From: BOG-908 sp963751795
Lineage (GTDB): Bacteria > Pseudomonadota > Alphaproteobacteria > Acetobacterales > Acetobacteraceae
Assembly (NCBI GenBank): GCA_963751795.1
Contig: CAVVVI010000003.1
Location: forward strand, 1-64,000
Length of the DNA: 64,000 nt
Direction of reading: 5' to 3'
Made by a program: the position numbers and the translations under genes. The notes under the pieces are model-generated. The model saw nothing but the letters and a program-made list of their open reading frames with translations, was not told the DNA's origin and searched no databases. Of this stretch, positions 16,440 through 25,029 are shown one piece after another (the first letter of the stretch is position 1; each line of letters opens with the position of its first letter).

Positions 16440-18002
16440 ATGACCGATACACACACCGAAGCCTGCCCCATCATCATCGGCGCCGGCCTGGCCGGGCTGA
16501 TGGCCGCGCTGCATCTGGCGCCGGAGCCGGTGCTGGTGCTCGCCGCCGCCCCGCTGGGCGAGCAGGCGGCCAGCGCCTGGGCGCAAGGCGGGCTGGCAGC
16601 GGCGATCGGCGACGACGACAGCACGGCGCTGCATCTGGCCGACACGCTGGCCGCCGGCGACGGGCTGTGCGACCCGGCGGTGGCGCGCCGCATCGTCGAA
16701 GCCGGGCCGGCGCTGGTGGCGGAGCTGGCCGCCCTGGGCGCCCGGTTCGACCGCGACGCCCAGGGCCGCATCGGGCTGGGGCTGGAAGCCGGGCACGGCC
16801 GGCACCGCATCCTCCATGCGGCGGGCGATGCCAGCGGGCGCGAGATCCTGCGCGCGGTGATCGCCGCCGTTCGCCGCACCCCCTCCGTCACGGTGTGGGA
16901 AGGCGTGCGCGCAACCCGGCTGATCATGCGCGACGGCGCCGTGGCCGGCGTGCTGGCGCAGGCGGCCGGCGGCGGCAGCGCGCGCGTGCTGCGCAGCAGC
17001 CGCGTCCTGATCGCCACCGGCGGGCTGGGCGGGCTGTACGAGCACACCACCAACCCGGCCGGCGCGCTCGGCGGCGGGCTGATGCTGGCGGCCCGTGCCG
17101 GCGCGGCACTCGCCGATCTGGAATTCGTGCAGTTCCACCCGACGGCGCTGGATGCGCGCCCCGCCGGCGCCGCGCCCGAGCACGCGCCGATGCAGCTCGT
17201 CAGCGAGGCGGTGCGCGGCGAAGGTGCCACCCTGATCGACGAGACCGGCTGCCGCTTCATGGCGGGCGAGGCGCAGTGGCCGCGTGCCGAACTGGAACCG
17301 CGCGACGTGGTCAGCCGCGCCGTGTGGGCGCGCATGGGGCAGGGGCACCGCGTGTTCCTCGATGCCCGTAGCTGCCTGGGCGCCGGCTTTGCCGGACGCT
17401 TCCCCGGCATCCATGCCGCCTGCGTGGCGGCAGGCATCGACCCGGCCACCGCGCCGATCCCGATCCGACCCGCGGCGCATTACCACATGGGCGGCATCGC
17501 GGTGGATGCCGATTGCCGGACCACGCTCAGCGGGTTGTGGGCGGCGGGCGAGGCGGCGTGCACGGGCCTGCATGGCGCCAACCGGCTGGCCAGCAACTCG
17601 CTGCTGGAAGCCGCCGTCACCGGACGGATCGCGGCCGCCAGCATAGCCGCCGCCGCGCCGCGCCGCGCGGCGCCGCTGGCACCGGTTAGCGACCGCCCGG
17701 CCGGCGATCCGGCGCCGGTGCGGGCGATCCTGTCGCGCCACGCCGGCGTGCTGCGCGACCATGACGGGCTCAGCGCCGCGGTGACACAGCTCGCCGCGCT
17801 GCCGGCGCATTCGGACCCCGCCGCACTGGGGCTGATGATGGCGGTGGCGATGCTGCGCCGCGAGGAGAGCCGCGGCGGCCATGCGCGCACGGATTTTCCC
17901 GCCACGCTGCCTGCAGCCGGCCGCAGCACGCTGACGCTGGATGCAGCGCGCCAATACGCCCGCGCTGCCGCTCCCGCGGTGCTGGCGCGGCATACGCCGT
18001 GA
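16440..18002 (+). CDS. nadB: L-aspartate oxidase NadB
   Basis: 520 aa flavoprotein oxidising L-aspartate to iminoaspartate, the first step of de novo NAD synthesis. The FAD-binding IIGAGLAGLMAALHL lies at residues 12-26. Further family marks are QGGLAAAIG, EFVQFHPTAL, AAHYHMGGIAVD and GANRLASNSLLEA. It starts 25 bases after nadA. Its TGA overlaps the GTG of nadC. Full-length, including the C-terminal helical domain. Confidence 0.96.
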   Translation: MTDTHTEACPIIIGAGLAGLMAALHLAPEPVLVLAAAPLGEQAASAWAQGGLAAAIGDDDSTALHLADTLAAGDGLCDPAVARRIVEAGPALVAELAALGARFDRDAQGRIGLGLEAGHGRHRILHAAGDASGREILRAVIAAVRRTPSVTVWEGVRATRLIMRDGAVAGVLAQAAGGGSARVLRSSRVLIATGGLGGLYEHTTNPAGALGGGLMLAARAGAALADLEFVQFHPTALDARPAGAAPEHAPMQLVSEAVRGEGATLIDETGCRFMAGEAQWPRAELEPRDVVSRAVWARMGQGHRVFLDARSCLGAGFAGRFPGIHAACVAAGIDPATAPIPIRPAAHYHMGGIAVDADCRTTLSGLWAAGEAACTGLHGANRLASNSLLEAAVTGRIAAASIAAAAPRRAAPLAPVSDRPAGDPAPVRAILSRHAGVLRDHDGLSAAVTQLAALPAHSDPAALGLMMAVAMLRREESRGGHARTDFPATLPAAGRSTLTLDAARQYARAAAPAVLARHTP

Positions 18003-18856
18003 CGGCCACGCTGTGGCTGACGCCGCCGGCCCGCGTGCTAGCCGAACCGCTGGTGCGCGCTGCCCTAATGGAAGATCTCGGCCGCGCCGGCGACATCACC
18101 ACGGAGGCGCTGGTACCGCCCGGCGCGCAGGCCAGCGCTGCCCTGGTGGCGCGCGAGCCCGGCATATTATGCGGACTCGATCTGGCGGTGCTGGCCTTCC
18201 AGCTCGTCGATCCCGCGGTGAGGCTGCTGGCCGAGCGGCAGGACGGCGCCGCGCTGCAGCCCGGCGACGTGATCGCGCGGCTGGACGGCCCGGCGCGCGG
18301 TATCCTCACCGGCGAGCGCGTGGCGCTGAATTTCATGGGCCACCTCAGTGGCATCGCCACCGCCACGGCGCAGATCGCCGCCGCCATCGCCCACACACGC
18401 GCGCGCATCACCTGCACGCGCAAGACCACGCCGAACCTTCGGTTGCTGGAGAAATACGCGGTGCGCTGCGGCGGCGGCGCCAACCACCGCTTCGGGCTGG
18501 ATGACGCCATCCTCATCAAGGACAATCACATTGCGATTGCCGGCGGCGTGGCCCCCGCGCTGGCCCGCGCCCGCGCCCATGCCGGCCATCTGGTGAAGAT
18601 CGAGATCGAGGTGGATACGCTGGCGCAGCTGGCCGAGGTGATGGCGATCGGCGCCGACGCCGTGCTGCTGGACAACATGACGCCCGAGCAGCTGCGCGAG
18701 GCGGTGGCGATGGTGGCCGGGCGCGCTATCACCGAGGCATCCGGCAGCATCGATCTGGCCCGCGCGCCTGCCGTGGCCGAGGCCGGCGTGGACCTGCTCT
18801 CCGCCGGCTGGCTGACTCATAGTGCGCGGGTGCTCGATATCGGGCTCGACATCTGA
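17999..18856 (+). CDS. nadC: Nicotinate-nucleotide pyrophosphorylase NadC
   Basis: 285 aa, started at GTG 17999 in a GTGA overlap with nadB. NadC (quinolinate phosphoribosyltransferase) turns quinolinate and PRPP into nicotinate mononucleotide. Signature segments are LMEDLGRAGDITTEAL, NFMGHLSGIAT, TRKTTPNLRLLEKYAV, GGGANHRFGLDDAILIKDNH and EASGSIDL. It completes the de novo pathway encoded by the three genes. Confidence 0.96.
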   Translation: MTATLWLTPPARVLAEPLVRAALMEDLGRAGDITTEALVPPGAQASAALVAREPGILCGLDLAVLAFQLVDPAVRLLAERQDGAALQPGDVIARLDGPARGILTGERVALNFMGHLSGIATATAQIAAAIAHTRARITCTRKTTPNLRLLEKYAVRCGGGANHRFGLDDAILIKDNHIAIAGGVAPALARARAHAGHLVKIEIEVDTLAQLAEVMAIGADAVLLDNMTPEQLREAVAMVAGRAITEASGSIDLARAPAVAEAGVDLLSAGWLTHSARVLDIGLDI

Positions 18857-18953
18857 ATCGCGCGCCGTGCAGGCGGCTGTCGGTTCAGGCGAGGCGATCT
18901 ACCGTCAGGGCGTCCGTCGAGACGGAGATCGCTCGATCGCAAGCGTGGCGGAG

Positions 18954-18988
18954 CGGCACCGGAGCCGCCCCGCGCCTTGGCGGTGCCG
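18954..18988. repeat. Inverted repeat in the convergent gap after nadC
   Basis: CGGCACCG (18954-18961) and CGGTGCCG (18981-18988) form an 8-base stem with a GC-rich loop between convergent genes. It may act as a bidirectional terminator, although no T-run follows. Confidence 0.35.
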
Positions 18989-18989
18989 G

Positions 18990-19184
18990 TTAGCGCAGGT
19001 TCGGGCGGCTCTTGTCGAGGATGAACTCCTCGGCCGCGTTTTCGCGGTTGTCGCCGACCACCGTGAGCGCCGGGCGGCCGCGCAGTTCGTTATACATCCG
19101 GACGAAATCGTCGAGGCGGCGCGCCTCGGCCAACGCGGCGTCACGGCGGGACAGGGCTTCGCGCAGTACGGGTTCTTCTTCCAT
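18990..19184 (-). CDS. Small conserved-looking protein, 64 aa
   Basis: Helical, charged protein: MEEEPVLREALSRRDAALAE at the start, then YNELRGRPALTVVGDNRENA and a C-terminal DKSRPNLR. No signal peptide or membrane segment. The regular helix pattern and codon bias support a real gene. Function unknown. It is convergent with nadC. Confidence 0.55.
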   Translation of the reverse strand: MEEEPVLREALSRRDAALAEARRLDDFVRMYNELRGRPALTVVGDNRENAAEEFILDKSRPNLR

Positions 19185-19329
19185 GCGCAGAACATGACAG
19201 GGTTTTAAACGTTACGCAAGCATCTTGAGGTTGCAGAATCGGCGCGCGGCGTGTCCGCTGCAACCGCGGCACGCCATGCCGTGCCGAACGGGCTGACCTC
19301 GGGCGGAAGACCGGCTATCATGGCGGCGC

Positions 19330-19941
19330 ATGACCGTCAGCCTGCCCAACCTGCTCACCCTGTCGCGCATCGCGGCCATCCCCGTGCTGGTGGCTCTGGT
19401 GGCCCTGCGGACGCCCGGGGGCGACGTGGCTTCCATGCTGGTGTTTGCCGTCGCCGGCATCACCGATTTCCTCGACGGGCGGATCGCCCGGCAGCGTCAG
19501 CTGCAATCCAATGTCGGCCGCATGCTGGACCCCATCGCCGACAAGCTGCTGGTCGGCGCCACGCTCATGGTCCTGGCCGGCCAGGCGCGCCTGCCGTATG
19601 GCGGCCTCTACCCCGCGATCGTCATCCTGTGCCGCGAGATTCTGGTGAGCGGCCTGCGGGAGTATCTGGCCGGCCTGTCGGTAGGGCTGCCGGTGACCCG
19701 GCTGGCCAAGTGGAAGACCGGGCTGCAGATGGCCGCACTCGGCACGCTGCTGGCGGGCGATGACGGGGCAGCGGTGCTGCATCTGGGGTTCCTGCCGGTG
19801 GGTGCCATCGGCACCGCGATGCTGTGGGCGGCGGCGGTGCTGACGCTGATCACCGGCTGGGATTACCTGCAGGCCGGCCTGCATCACACCCGTGCGCGGC
19901 CCGAGGCGGCGCCCGGCCATGCGCCGGCGGTGCCGCGCTGA
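19330..19941 (+). CDS. pgsA: CDP-diacylglycerol-glycerol-3-phosphate 3-phosphatidyltransferase
   Basis: 203 aa integral membrane enzyme making phosphatidylglycerol phosphate, the committed step to phosphatidylglycerol and cardiolipin. The complete CDP-alcohol phosphotransferase motif is present: Asp46, Asp49-Gly50, Ala53-Arg54, Gly63, Asp67 and Asp71. Several hydrophobic helices surround it. PgsA rather than phosphatidylserine synthase is indicated by the length and the start MTVSLPNLLTLSRI. It overlaps mobB by four bases. Confidence 0.93.
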   Translation: MTVSLPNLLTLSRIAAIPVLVALVALRTPGGDVASMLVFAVAGITDFLDGRIARQRQLQSNVGRMLDPIADKLLVGATLMVLAGQARLPYGGLYPAIVILCREILVSGLREYLAGLSVGLPVTRLAKWKTGLQMAALGTLLAGDDGAAVLHLGFLPVGAIGTAMLWAAAVLTLITGWDYLQAGLHHTRARPEAAPGHAPAVPR

Positions 19942-20453
19942 AACTGCTGGGGCTGGTCGGCTGGTCCGGCAGCGGCAAGACGACGTTGCTGGTGGCCGTG
20001 CTGCCGCTGCTGCGCGCCGCAGGCCTGCGCGTTTCCACCATCAAGCACGCCCATCACGGCCTGGAGCTGGACCGGCCAGGCAAGGACAGCTTCCGCCACC
20101 GCGAGGCCGGCGCCGAGGAGGTGCTGGTGGTGGGCGGCCAGCGCTGGGCGCTGCTGCGGGAGAGCGCGGCGCCACCCGACCTCGCCAGCCTGGCCGACCG
20201 CCTGGCGCCGGTCGATCTGGTGCTGGTGGAAGGGTTCAAGGCCAGCGACCTGCCGCAGATCGAGGTGCACCGGTTAAGCCTCGGGAAACCCGCTCTGTGG
20301 CCAAACTCGCCCTGCATCCGCGCCGTCGCTGCCGACGGGCCGCTGGCCTGCACGCCGCCTCTCCTGCCGCTCAATCACCCGCCTGCCATCGCCGCCTGGA
20401 TCGTCGCCTTCACTGCCCAGTCCAGCCTTCCGGCGCAGGAGGGCGTGGCTTGA
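19938..20453 (+). CDS. mobB: Molybdopterin-guanine dinucleotide biosynthesis adapter MobB, apparent CTG start
   Basis: About 171 aa. A Walker A loop (GWSGSGKTTLL) appears within the first 20 residues, followed by TIKHAHHGLELDRPGKDSFR, GAEEVLVVG and LVEGFK, all characteristic of MobB, a GTP-binding partner of MobA in molybdenum cofactor maturation. There is no ATG, GTG or TTG near the natural N-terminus. The best fit is CTG at 19938, overlapping the pgsA TGA as CTGA and giving LKLLGLVGWSGSGK. A GTG at 19824 inside pgsA is possible but would add 38 unrelated residues. Function sure, start uncertain. Confidence 0.85.
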   Translation: MKLLGLVGWSGSGKTTLLVAVLPLLRAAGLRVSTIKHAHHGLELDRPGKDSFRHREAGAEEVLVVGGQRWALLRESAAPPDLASLADRLAPVDLVLVEGFKASDLPQIEVHRLSLGKPALWPNSPCIRAVAADGPLACTPPLLPLNHPPAIAAWIVAFTAQSSLPAQEGVA

Positions 20454-20505
20454 GAAAACGGCGTCTGTTAGGCATGGTGGGCTACTCGCTGGAAAGTGTA
20501 CAGTC

Positions 20506-21129
20506 ATGCCGGAAGTCCATCCTGCCCTGCGGCGCGCCCTGCTGCCGATGGCTACCGTGCTGGCCTCCGCGCTGCTGACCGGCTGCGCCGGCTCCGGCGT
20601 CTATTCCTACTGGGGCGACACCTTCGTACCGCCGTTCGGTGCCAACCCCAACATGCCGCCGGCGCCGGGCCCGCAGGGCGCGCAGGTGGCCAACGAGACC
20701 TATTCCAAGATCCGCGGCCGGAACGTGGAACATCCGACGCCGATCCTGTATGAGGCGGGCGACGTGTGGCCGCCGGCGCCCAAGGCGCCGCCCACGCTCA
20801 AGGACCTGCAGATCCAGCAGAACAAGGAACTGACCACCACCGGCACTGGCGAGCCGAACTATACGCCGCTGCAGCCGCTGCCCGAGCTCCCCGGCTACGA
20901 GGTGCCGCAGCAGCAGGCGCACCCGGTGGCGCCGCGCCCGAGCTTCCCGAGTGGCATCGTCAACCTGCCCTCGGGCCAGCGCGGCGTGATCACCGGCGGC
21001 GACCGCGGGGTGCAGTCGCTGAACGGGCCGACCGGCAATGGCAGCATCGTGGTGCCAAACGGCAATGGCACCAGCACGGTCATCGGCCCGAACGGCTCGG
21101 TGAGCACGATCCCGACCCCGGGCAAGTAG
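20506..21129 (+). CDS. Proline/glycine-rich lipoprotein of unknown function
   Basis: 207 aa. A signal peptide with lipobox LLTG-Cys27 predicts a lipid-anchored envelope protein. The mature part is rich in Pro, Gly and Asn, with spaced SGIVNLPSGQRG, GPTGNGSIVVPNGNG and GPNGSVSTIPTPG segments resembling short irregular repeats. The start may be ATG 20506 or the in-frame ATG at 20548, closer to the hydrophobic core. No catalytic motif seen. It follows mobB on the same strand. Confidence 0.75.
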   Translation: MPEVHPALRRALLPMATVLASALLTGCAGSGVYSYWGDTFVPPFGANPNMPPAPGPQGAQVANETYSKIRGRNVEHPTPILYEAGDVWPPAPKAPPTLKDLQIQQNKELTTTGTGEPNYTPLQPLPELPGYEVPQQQAHPVAPRPSFPSGIVNLPSGQRGVITGGDRGVQSLNGPTGNGSIVVPNGNGTSTVIGPNGSVSTIPTPGK

Positions 21130-21165
21130 CCCGCCGCCTGCTGCGCCCCCGGCGGGCGGCCGCCC

Positions 21166-21552
21166 TCAGGCGTGGGCGCGCAGATCCGCGAGCTCGCAAT
21201 GCAGCAGCGCCGCCTGGTGCGTCGCCTCCAGCACCACGCGCGGCGCGCATCCGGCCAGCAGCGCCTCCTGCCAGCGTGGCGCGCACAGGCACCAACGGTC
21301 ACCCGCGCGCAGGCCGACAAAGCCGTATTCCGGCCGCGGCGTCGAGAGGTCGTTGCCCTGGGCGCGGCTGAAGGCGAGAAACCCATCGGTCATCACCGCG
21401 CAGACGGTGTGGCTGCCCACATCGCCGGGGCCGGTCTCGCAGCACCCGTTGCGGGTGAAGCCGGTGAGCGGGTCGGTCGAACAGGAGGCGAGCGGCCCAC
21501 CCAGCACGTTCACCCGCGCCGGCAGCCCGCCCCCTGTGGCATCGAGCGGCAT
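21166..21552 (-). CDS. DUF2237 family protein
   Basis: 128 aa. The sequence has the pattern of the small DUF2237 family: NVLGGPLASCSTDPLTGFTR, then GCCETGPGDVGSHTVCAVMT, FLAFSRAQGNDLSTPRPEYGF and GDRWCLCAPRW. Several conserved cysteines suggest metal binding or disulfides; function is unknown. Its ATG shares one base with the stop of the HIG1 gene upstream (TGATG), so both are translated from one mRNA. Confidence 0.85.
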   Translation of the reverse strand: MPLDATGGGLPARVNVLGGPLASCSTDPLTGFTRNGCCETGPGDVGSHTVCAVMTDGFLAFSRAQGNDLSTPRPEYGFVGLRAGDRWCLCAPRWQEALLAGCAPRVVLEATHQAALLHCELADLRAHA

Positions 21553-21743
21553 CAGGTCGCCCGCAGGAGCAGGATGGCAGCCATCAGCGCCAACGCCACG
21601 CCCTGCAGAAGAACACGCGCCCGCATCAGCGCGTTGGAGCGCCGCGGGTCGCCGCCGCGCACGACGCCCACCATGCCGAGGCCGAGCACCACGACCACGG
21701 CGAGCATCGTGGCCAGCAGAAGGATCATCAGGATTGTCGTCAT
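21552..21743 (-). CDS. HIG1-domain small membrane protein
   Basis: 63 aa with two membrane helices (ILMILLLATMLAVVVVLGLG and LLQGVALALMAAILLL). Between them lies the short loop RGGDPRRSNALMRARVLLQ, which matches the bacterial HIG1/twin-transmembrane family. The mitochondrial relatives assist cytochrome oxidase assembly; the bacterial role is unclear. Start at MTTIL. It overlaps DUF2237 by one base and is divergent from the mechanosensitive channel gene with only 29 bases between. Confidence 0.75.
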   Translation of the reverse strand: MTTILMILLLATMLAVVVVLGLGMVGVVRGGDPRRSNALMRARVLLQGVALALMAAILLLRAT

Positions 21744-21772
21744 CGCCACGAGATAAGCAGCGGCCTTCGCTT

Positions 21773-24295
21773 GTGCACCCCCGCCCGTGGCGCACCCGCG
21801 TGGCGACACTCCTGTGCTGCGTGGTGCTGGCCTGCCTGGGCACTGCCCGCGCGCAGGGGCCGGCCGCCGCCCTGGTGCACGCGCCGGCGGCCGAGCCCGC
21901 CAAGCCGGCGGCGCCGGCACTCACGGCGGCCGAAAGCCGGCAGATGATCGATCTGCTGAACGATCCGCAAAAGCGGGCCGCCTTTACCGCGACGCTGGAA
22001 ACGCTGGCCAAGGCCACTGCCGTGGTCAACCCGTCCAAGGCCGGCAGCACCGTCAAACTGGCGCCCGACAGCCTCGGCGCGCAGGTGCTCAAGGACGGCA
22101 CGGCGTGGGTATCGGGGTTGTCGGGCCAGATGGTGAGCTTCGGTCGCGTGCTGGGCGATCTGCCTAGCGTGTGGGCGTTCACCCGGCGCACGTTCGAAAA
22201 TCCGGTGCTGCGGGCCCGCGCCGTGGACGCTGCCTGGCGGCTGGCGTTGGTGCTCGCGGCGTCTGCCGCCGTCGAATGGGGGCTCGCGCGCCTGCTGCGC
22301 CGCCCGGTGCGCGCGCTGGCCCGCCGCGCGCCCGATGGCACGCCGGCCGCGGTGGCGCCGCCGCCCGACACGCTGCAGGCGGCGCGGGTGGAAGCCGCGG
22401 TGCTGGCCGCCGAAGCGCGCACCACGCCCGATGAGGCGATCGCCCCGCCCAGTGCCGAGGAGGTGAGCAGCGTGCCGCTGGCCGGGGTGCCGGCCGAGGA
22501 GCACGAGGCCGCCACCGTCGAACACGTGCTGCGGCACCGGCGCTTCGCGCGCACGGTCCGCACACTCAAGCGCCTGCCTTTCGTGCTGCTTGCCTTCGTG
22601 CTCGATCTGCTGCCGCTCGCGGCCTTTATCGGCGTCGGCTACGCAGGCACGCTGTTCGCCACGCCGCACATCCAGGCCGTGCTGCAAGCCGCAATCCTGG
22701 CCTACGCCACCTGCCGCATCGCCACCGCCCTGACACGGATGTTCGTGGCACCCGGCCTGCCGTCGCTGCGGCTGGTCCATGTCAGCGATGCCGGTGCGGT
22801 CTATGCGGTCACCTGGGTGCGGCGCATCTTCGCCGTCGCCGCATTCGGCTACGGCGCCTCGCAAATCGGCCGGCTGTTCGGCCTGCCGGAACAGGCCAAC
22901 GACGCGTTCCTCAAATGCGTGTTCCTGATCGACCACGTGCTGCTGATCGTGGTCGTGCTGCAATGCCGGGCTTCGGTGGCCGCGCGCATCCGCTCGCCCA
23001 AGACGCAACCCGGCGTGGGCGGCCGCGTGCGCAACCGGCTGGCTTCGGTGTGGCACCTGATCGCCGTGTTCTACATCGCCGGCTTGTGGGTGGTCTGGGC
23101 GGCCGAGGTGCGGCACGGCTATCTGCGGATCTGGCACATCTTCCTGGTCACCGTCGGCATACTGGTGGTGGCCCGGCTCCTCAGCATCGTGGTGCTGGGC
23201 GGGCTGGACCGGGCGTTCCGTGCCGGGGCCGCCACACCGGGGCGGGCGCCGGCGCTCGAAATGCGGGCGGAGCGCTATTATCCGACCCTGCGGCGCGCCG
23301 TCTCGGCGCTGCTCGTGGTGGCCACCGGGCTGGTGCTGCTGTTCGCCTGGGGCGTCAACACGCTGGCCTGGTTCTCCAGCCGGGCGCTGGGCGGCAAGCT
23401 CGCTTCGGCCGCGCTGACCATCGTGATCGCCGCGGCCCTGGCGATTGCGGTGTGGGAGGCGGTGAACGCCTCGATGGACAGCCATCTGGCGCGGCTGCAG
23501 CAGCAGGCGCAGCTGGCCCGCTCGGCACGGCTGCGCACGCTGCTGCCGATCCTGCGCACCATCCTGCTGGCAACCCTGATCGCGGTCTTCGGCCTGACGG
23601 CGCTCTCGGAGGTCGGCGTGAACATCGCCCCGCTGCTGGCCGGCGCCGGCATCCTCGGCGTGGCCATCGGTTTCGGCAGCCAGAAGCTGGTGCAGGATTT
23701 CATCACCGGCATCTTCCTGCTGCTGGAAAACGCGATGCAGGTGGGTGACTGGGTGACGGTGGCCGGGCTCTCCGGGGCAGTCGAGAATTTGTCGATCCGC
23801 ACCATGCGGCTGCGCGCCGGCGACGGCAGCGTGCACATCATCCCGTTCAGCTCGGTCTCCACCGTCACCAACATCAACCGCGGCATCGGCAACGCCGCCG
23901 TCAGCGTGGCCATCCCCATCGAGGAGGACAGCGACCAGGTCAGCGAGGTGCTGGCCGGCATCGCGCGCGAGATGCGGCAGGAGGAGCGGTTCGCCGACAT
24001 GATGCGCAGCGACTTCCAGCTGTGGGGCGTGGACAAGGTGGATGCGGGCATCGTCACCATCGTCGGCCAGATCGTGTGCACCGATAGCGGCCGCTGGGCG
24101 GTGCAGCGCGAGTTCAACCGAAGGCTGACGCTGCGCTTCAAGGCGCTGGGCCTGCGCGTCGCCACCCCCGTGCAGACGGTGTACAACTACGTGGCACACG
24201 CGCCGGCGACATCGGCCGAACCCGAGCCGGGGCCGCCACCGGCGGCGCAGGTGGAGAAGTCGCCGCCGCCGGCAGCGCTGGGGAATACGAGCTGA
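21773..24295 (+). CDS. Large MscS-family mechanosensitive channel
   Basis: About 840 aa from GTG 21773, giving the signal peptide RVATLLCCVVLACLGTARA; a second GTG eight codons on is also possible. An extended periplasmic domain and many hydrophobic helices precede the MscS core at about 610-700: APLLAGAGILGVAIGFGSQK (pore helix), QDFITGIFLLLENAMQVGDW and FSSVSTVTNINRG (beta domain). Length and layout match the YbiO/MscM-like large MscS proteins that release solutes on hypo-osmotic shock. The C-terminal tail is Pro-rich. Its TGA overlaps the next ATG by one base. Confidence 0.92.
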   Translation: MHPRPWRTRVATLLCCVVLACLGTARAQGPAAALVHAPAAEPAKPAAPALTAAESRQMIDLLNDPQKRAAFTATLETLAKATAVVNPSKAGSTVKLAPDSLGAQVLKDGTAWVSGLSGQMVSFGRVLGDLPSVWAFTRRTFENPVLRARAVDAAWRLALVLAASAAVEWGLARLLRRPVRALARRAPDGTPAAVAPPPDTLQAARVEAAVLAAEARTTPDEAIAPPSAEEVSSVPLAGVPAEEHEAATVEHVLRHRRFARTVRTLKRLPFVLLAFVLDLLPLAAFIGVGYAGTLFATPHIQAVLQAAILAYATCRIATALTRMFVAPGLPSLRLVHVSDAGAVYAVTWVRRIFAVAAFGYGASQIGRLFGLPEQANDAFLKCVFLIDHVLLIVVVLQCRASVAARIRSPKTQPGVGGRVRNRLASVWHLIAVFYIAGLWVVWAAEVRHGYLRIWHIFLVTVGILVVARLLSIVVLGGLDRAFRAGAATPGRAPALEMRAERYYPTLRRAVSALLVVATGLVLLFAWGVNTLAWFSSRALGGKLASAALTIVIAAALAIAVWEAVNASMDSHLARLQQQAQLARSARLRTLLPILRTILLATLIAVFGLTALSEVGVNIAPLLAGAGILGVAIGFGSQKLVQDFITGIFLLLENAMQVGDWVTVAGLSGAVENLSIRTMRLRAGDGSVHIIPFSSVSTVTNINRGIGNAAVSVAIPIEEDSDQVSEVLAGIAREMRQEERFADMMRSDFQLWGVDKVDAGIVTIVGQIVCTDSGRWAVQREFNRRLTLRFKALGLRVATPVQTVYNYVAHAPATSAEPEPGPPPAAQVEKSPPPAALGNTS

Positions 24296-25014
24296 TGCAG
24301 AGCCTTGCCGACATCGAAGGCTGCCTGGCCCGCCAGGGCTTCGCCCACGTGCCGGCGTCGGATTTCGGCGCGCTGCTGGCCCAGGCGGGGCTCAGCAACT
24401 GGGCGGGCTTTGCGGCGAGCTGGAACGATCTCGGGCTGGACACCTACATGGCCGATGGCGGGCGCTACCGGCGGCGACGGCATGCCGCGTTTTCCGTCGA
24501 TGCCGAGGCGATCAGGCGCAAGCCGCACCAGCCGCATTACCAGAGCCGCGACTACAACGCGCTGAATGGCGGCCTGGCGCGCTGGTTCGAGCCGGTGACG
24601 CCGGCCATCGCCGCCCATCCGGCGCTGCACGCGATCCTGCGCACCTGCTTCACGCTGTTCGACACCAGCACGCCCGCCGCTACGCGCCCGGCCGCCTGGC
24701 ACGTGGAGACGCACCAGTTCCGCATCGAGGCGCGCGCCGGGCAGGCGGGGCAGCCCACGCCCGAGGGCCTGCACCGCGACGGGGTGGACTGGGTGGCCGT
24801 GCTACTGGTGCGTCGCGAGAACGTCGCCAGCGGCGTCACCTCCATCTACGACCTGCAGAAGCGGCCGCTGGGCAGCTTCACGCTGAGCACGCCGCTGGAA
24901 GCGGCGCTGACCGACGATGGTCGGGTCTATCACGGCGTGACCGCCATCGAGCCGGTGGCAGCGGACGCGCCGGCCTACCGGGACGTGCTGGTGGCGACGT
25001 TCCGGCGGGAGTGA
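24295..25014 (+). CDS. 2OG-Fe(II) dioxygenase (2OG-Fe_Oxy_2 family)
   Basis: 239 aa. An iron-binding HxD pair (His160-Arg-Asp162 in EGLHRDGVDWVAVLL) and a distal histidine (His213 in RVYHGVTAIEP) fit the facial triad of 2-oxoglutarate-dependent oxygenases. The surrounding pattern matches the small family that includes bacterial L-isoleucine/amino-acid hydroxylases. Substrate unknown. It is coupled to the MscS gene by TGATG, an unusual pairing. Confidence 0.8.
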   Translation: MQSLADIEGCLARQGFAHVPASDFGALLAQAGLSNWAGFAASWNDLGLDTYMADGGRYRRRRHAAFSVDAEAIRRKPHQPHYQSRDYNALNGGLARWFEPVTPAIAAHPALHAILRTCFTLFDTSTPAATRPAAWHVETHQFRIEARAGQAGQPTPEGLHRDGVDWVAVLLVRRENVASGVTSIYDLQKRPLGSFTLSTPLEAALTDDGRVYHGVTAIEPVAADAPAYRDVLVATFRRE

Positions 25015-25029
25015 GGGCGGCACGCGGCC

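Noticed and set aside
19267..19286. CGGCACG-N6-CGTGCCG hairpin before pgsA considered as a terminator
   Set aside because: No T-run on either side and GC-rich background makes such dyads common here.
21353..21772. N-terminal extension of the MscS frame
   Set aside because: It lies antisense to the HIG1/DUF2237 genes; a signal peptide begins at GTG 21773.
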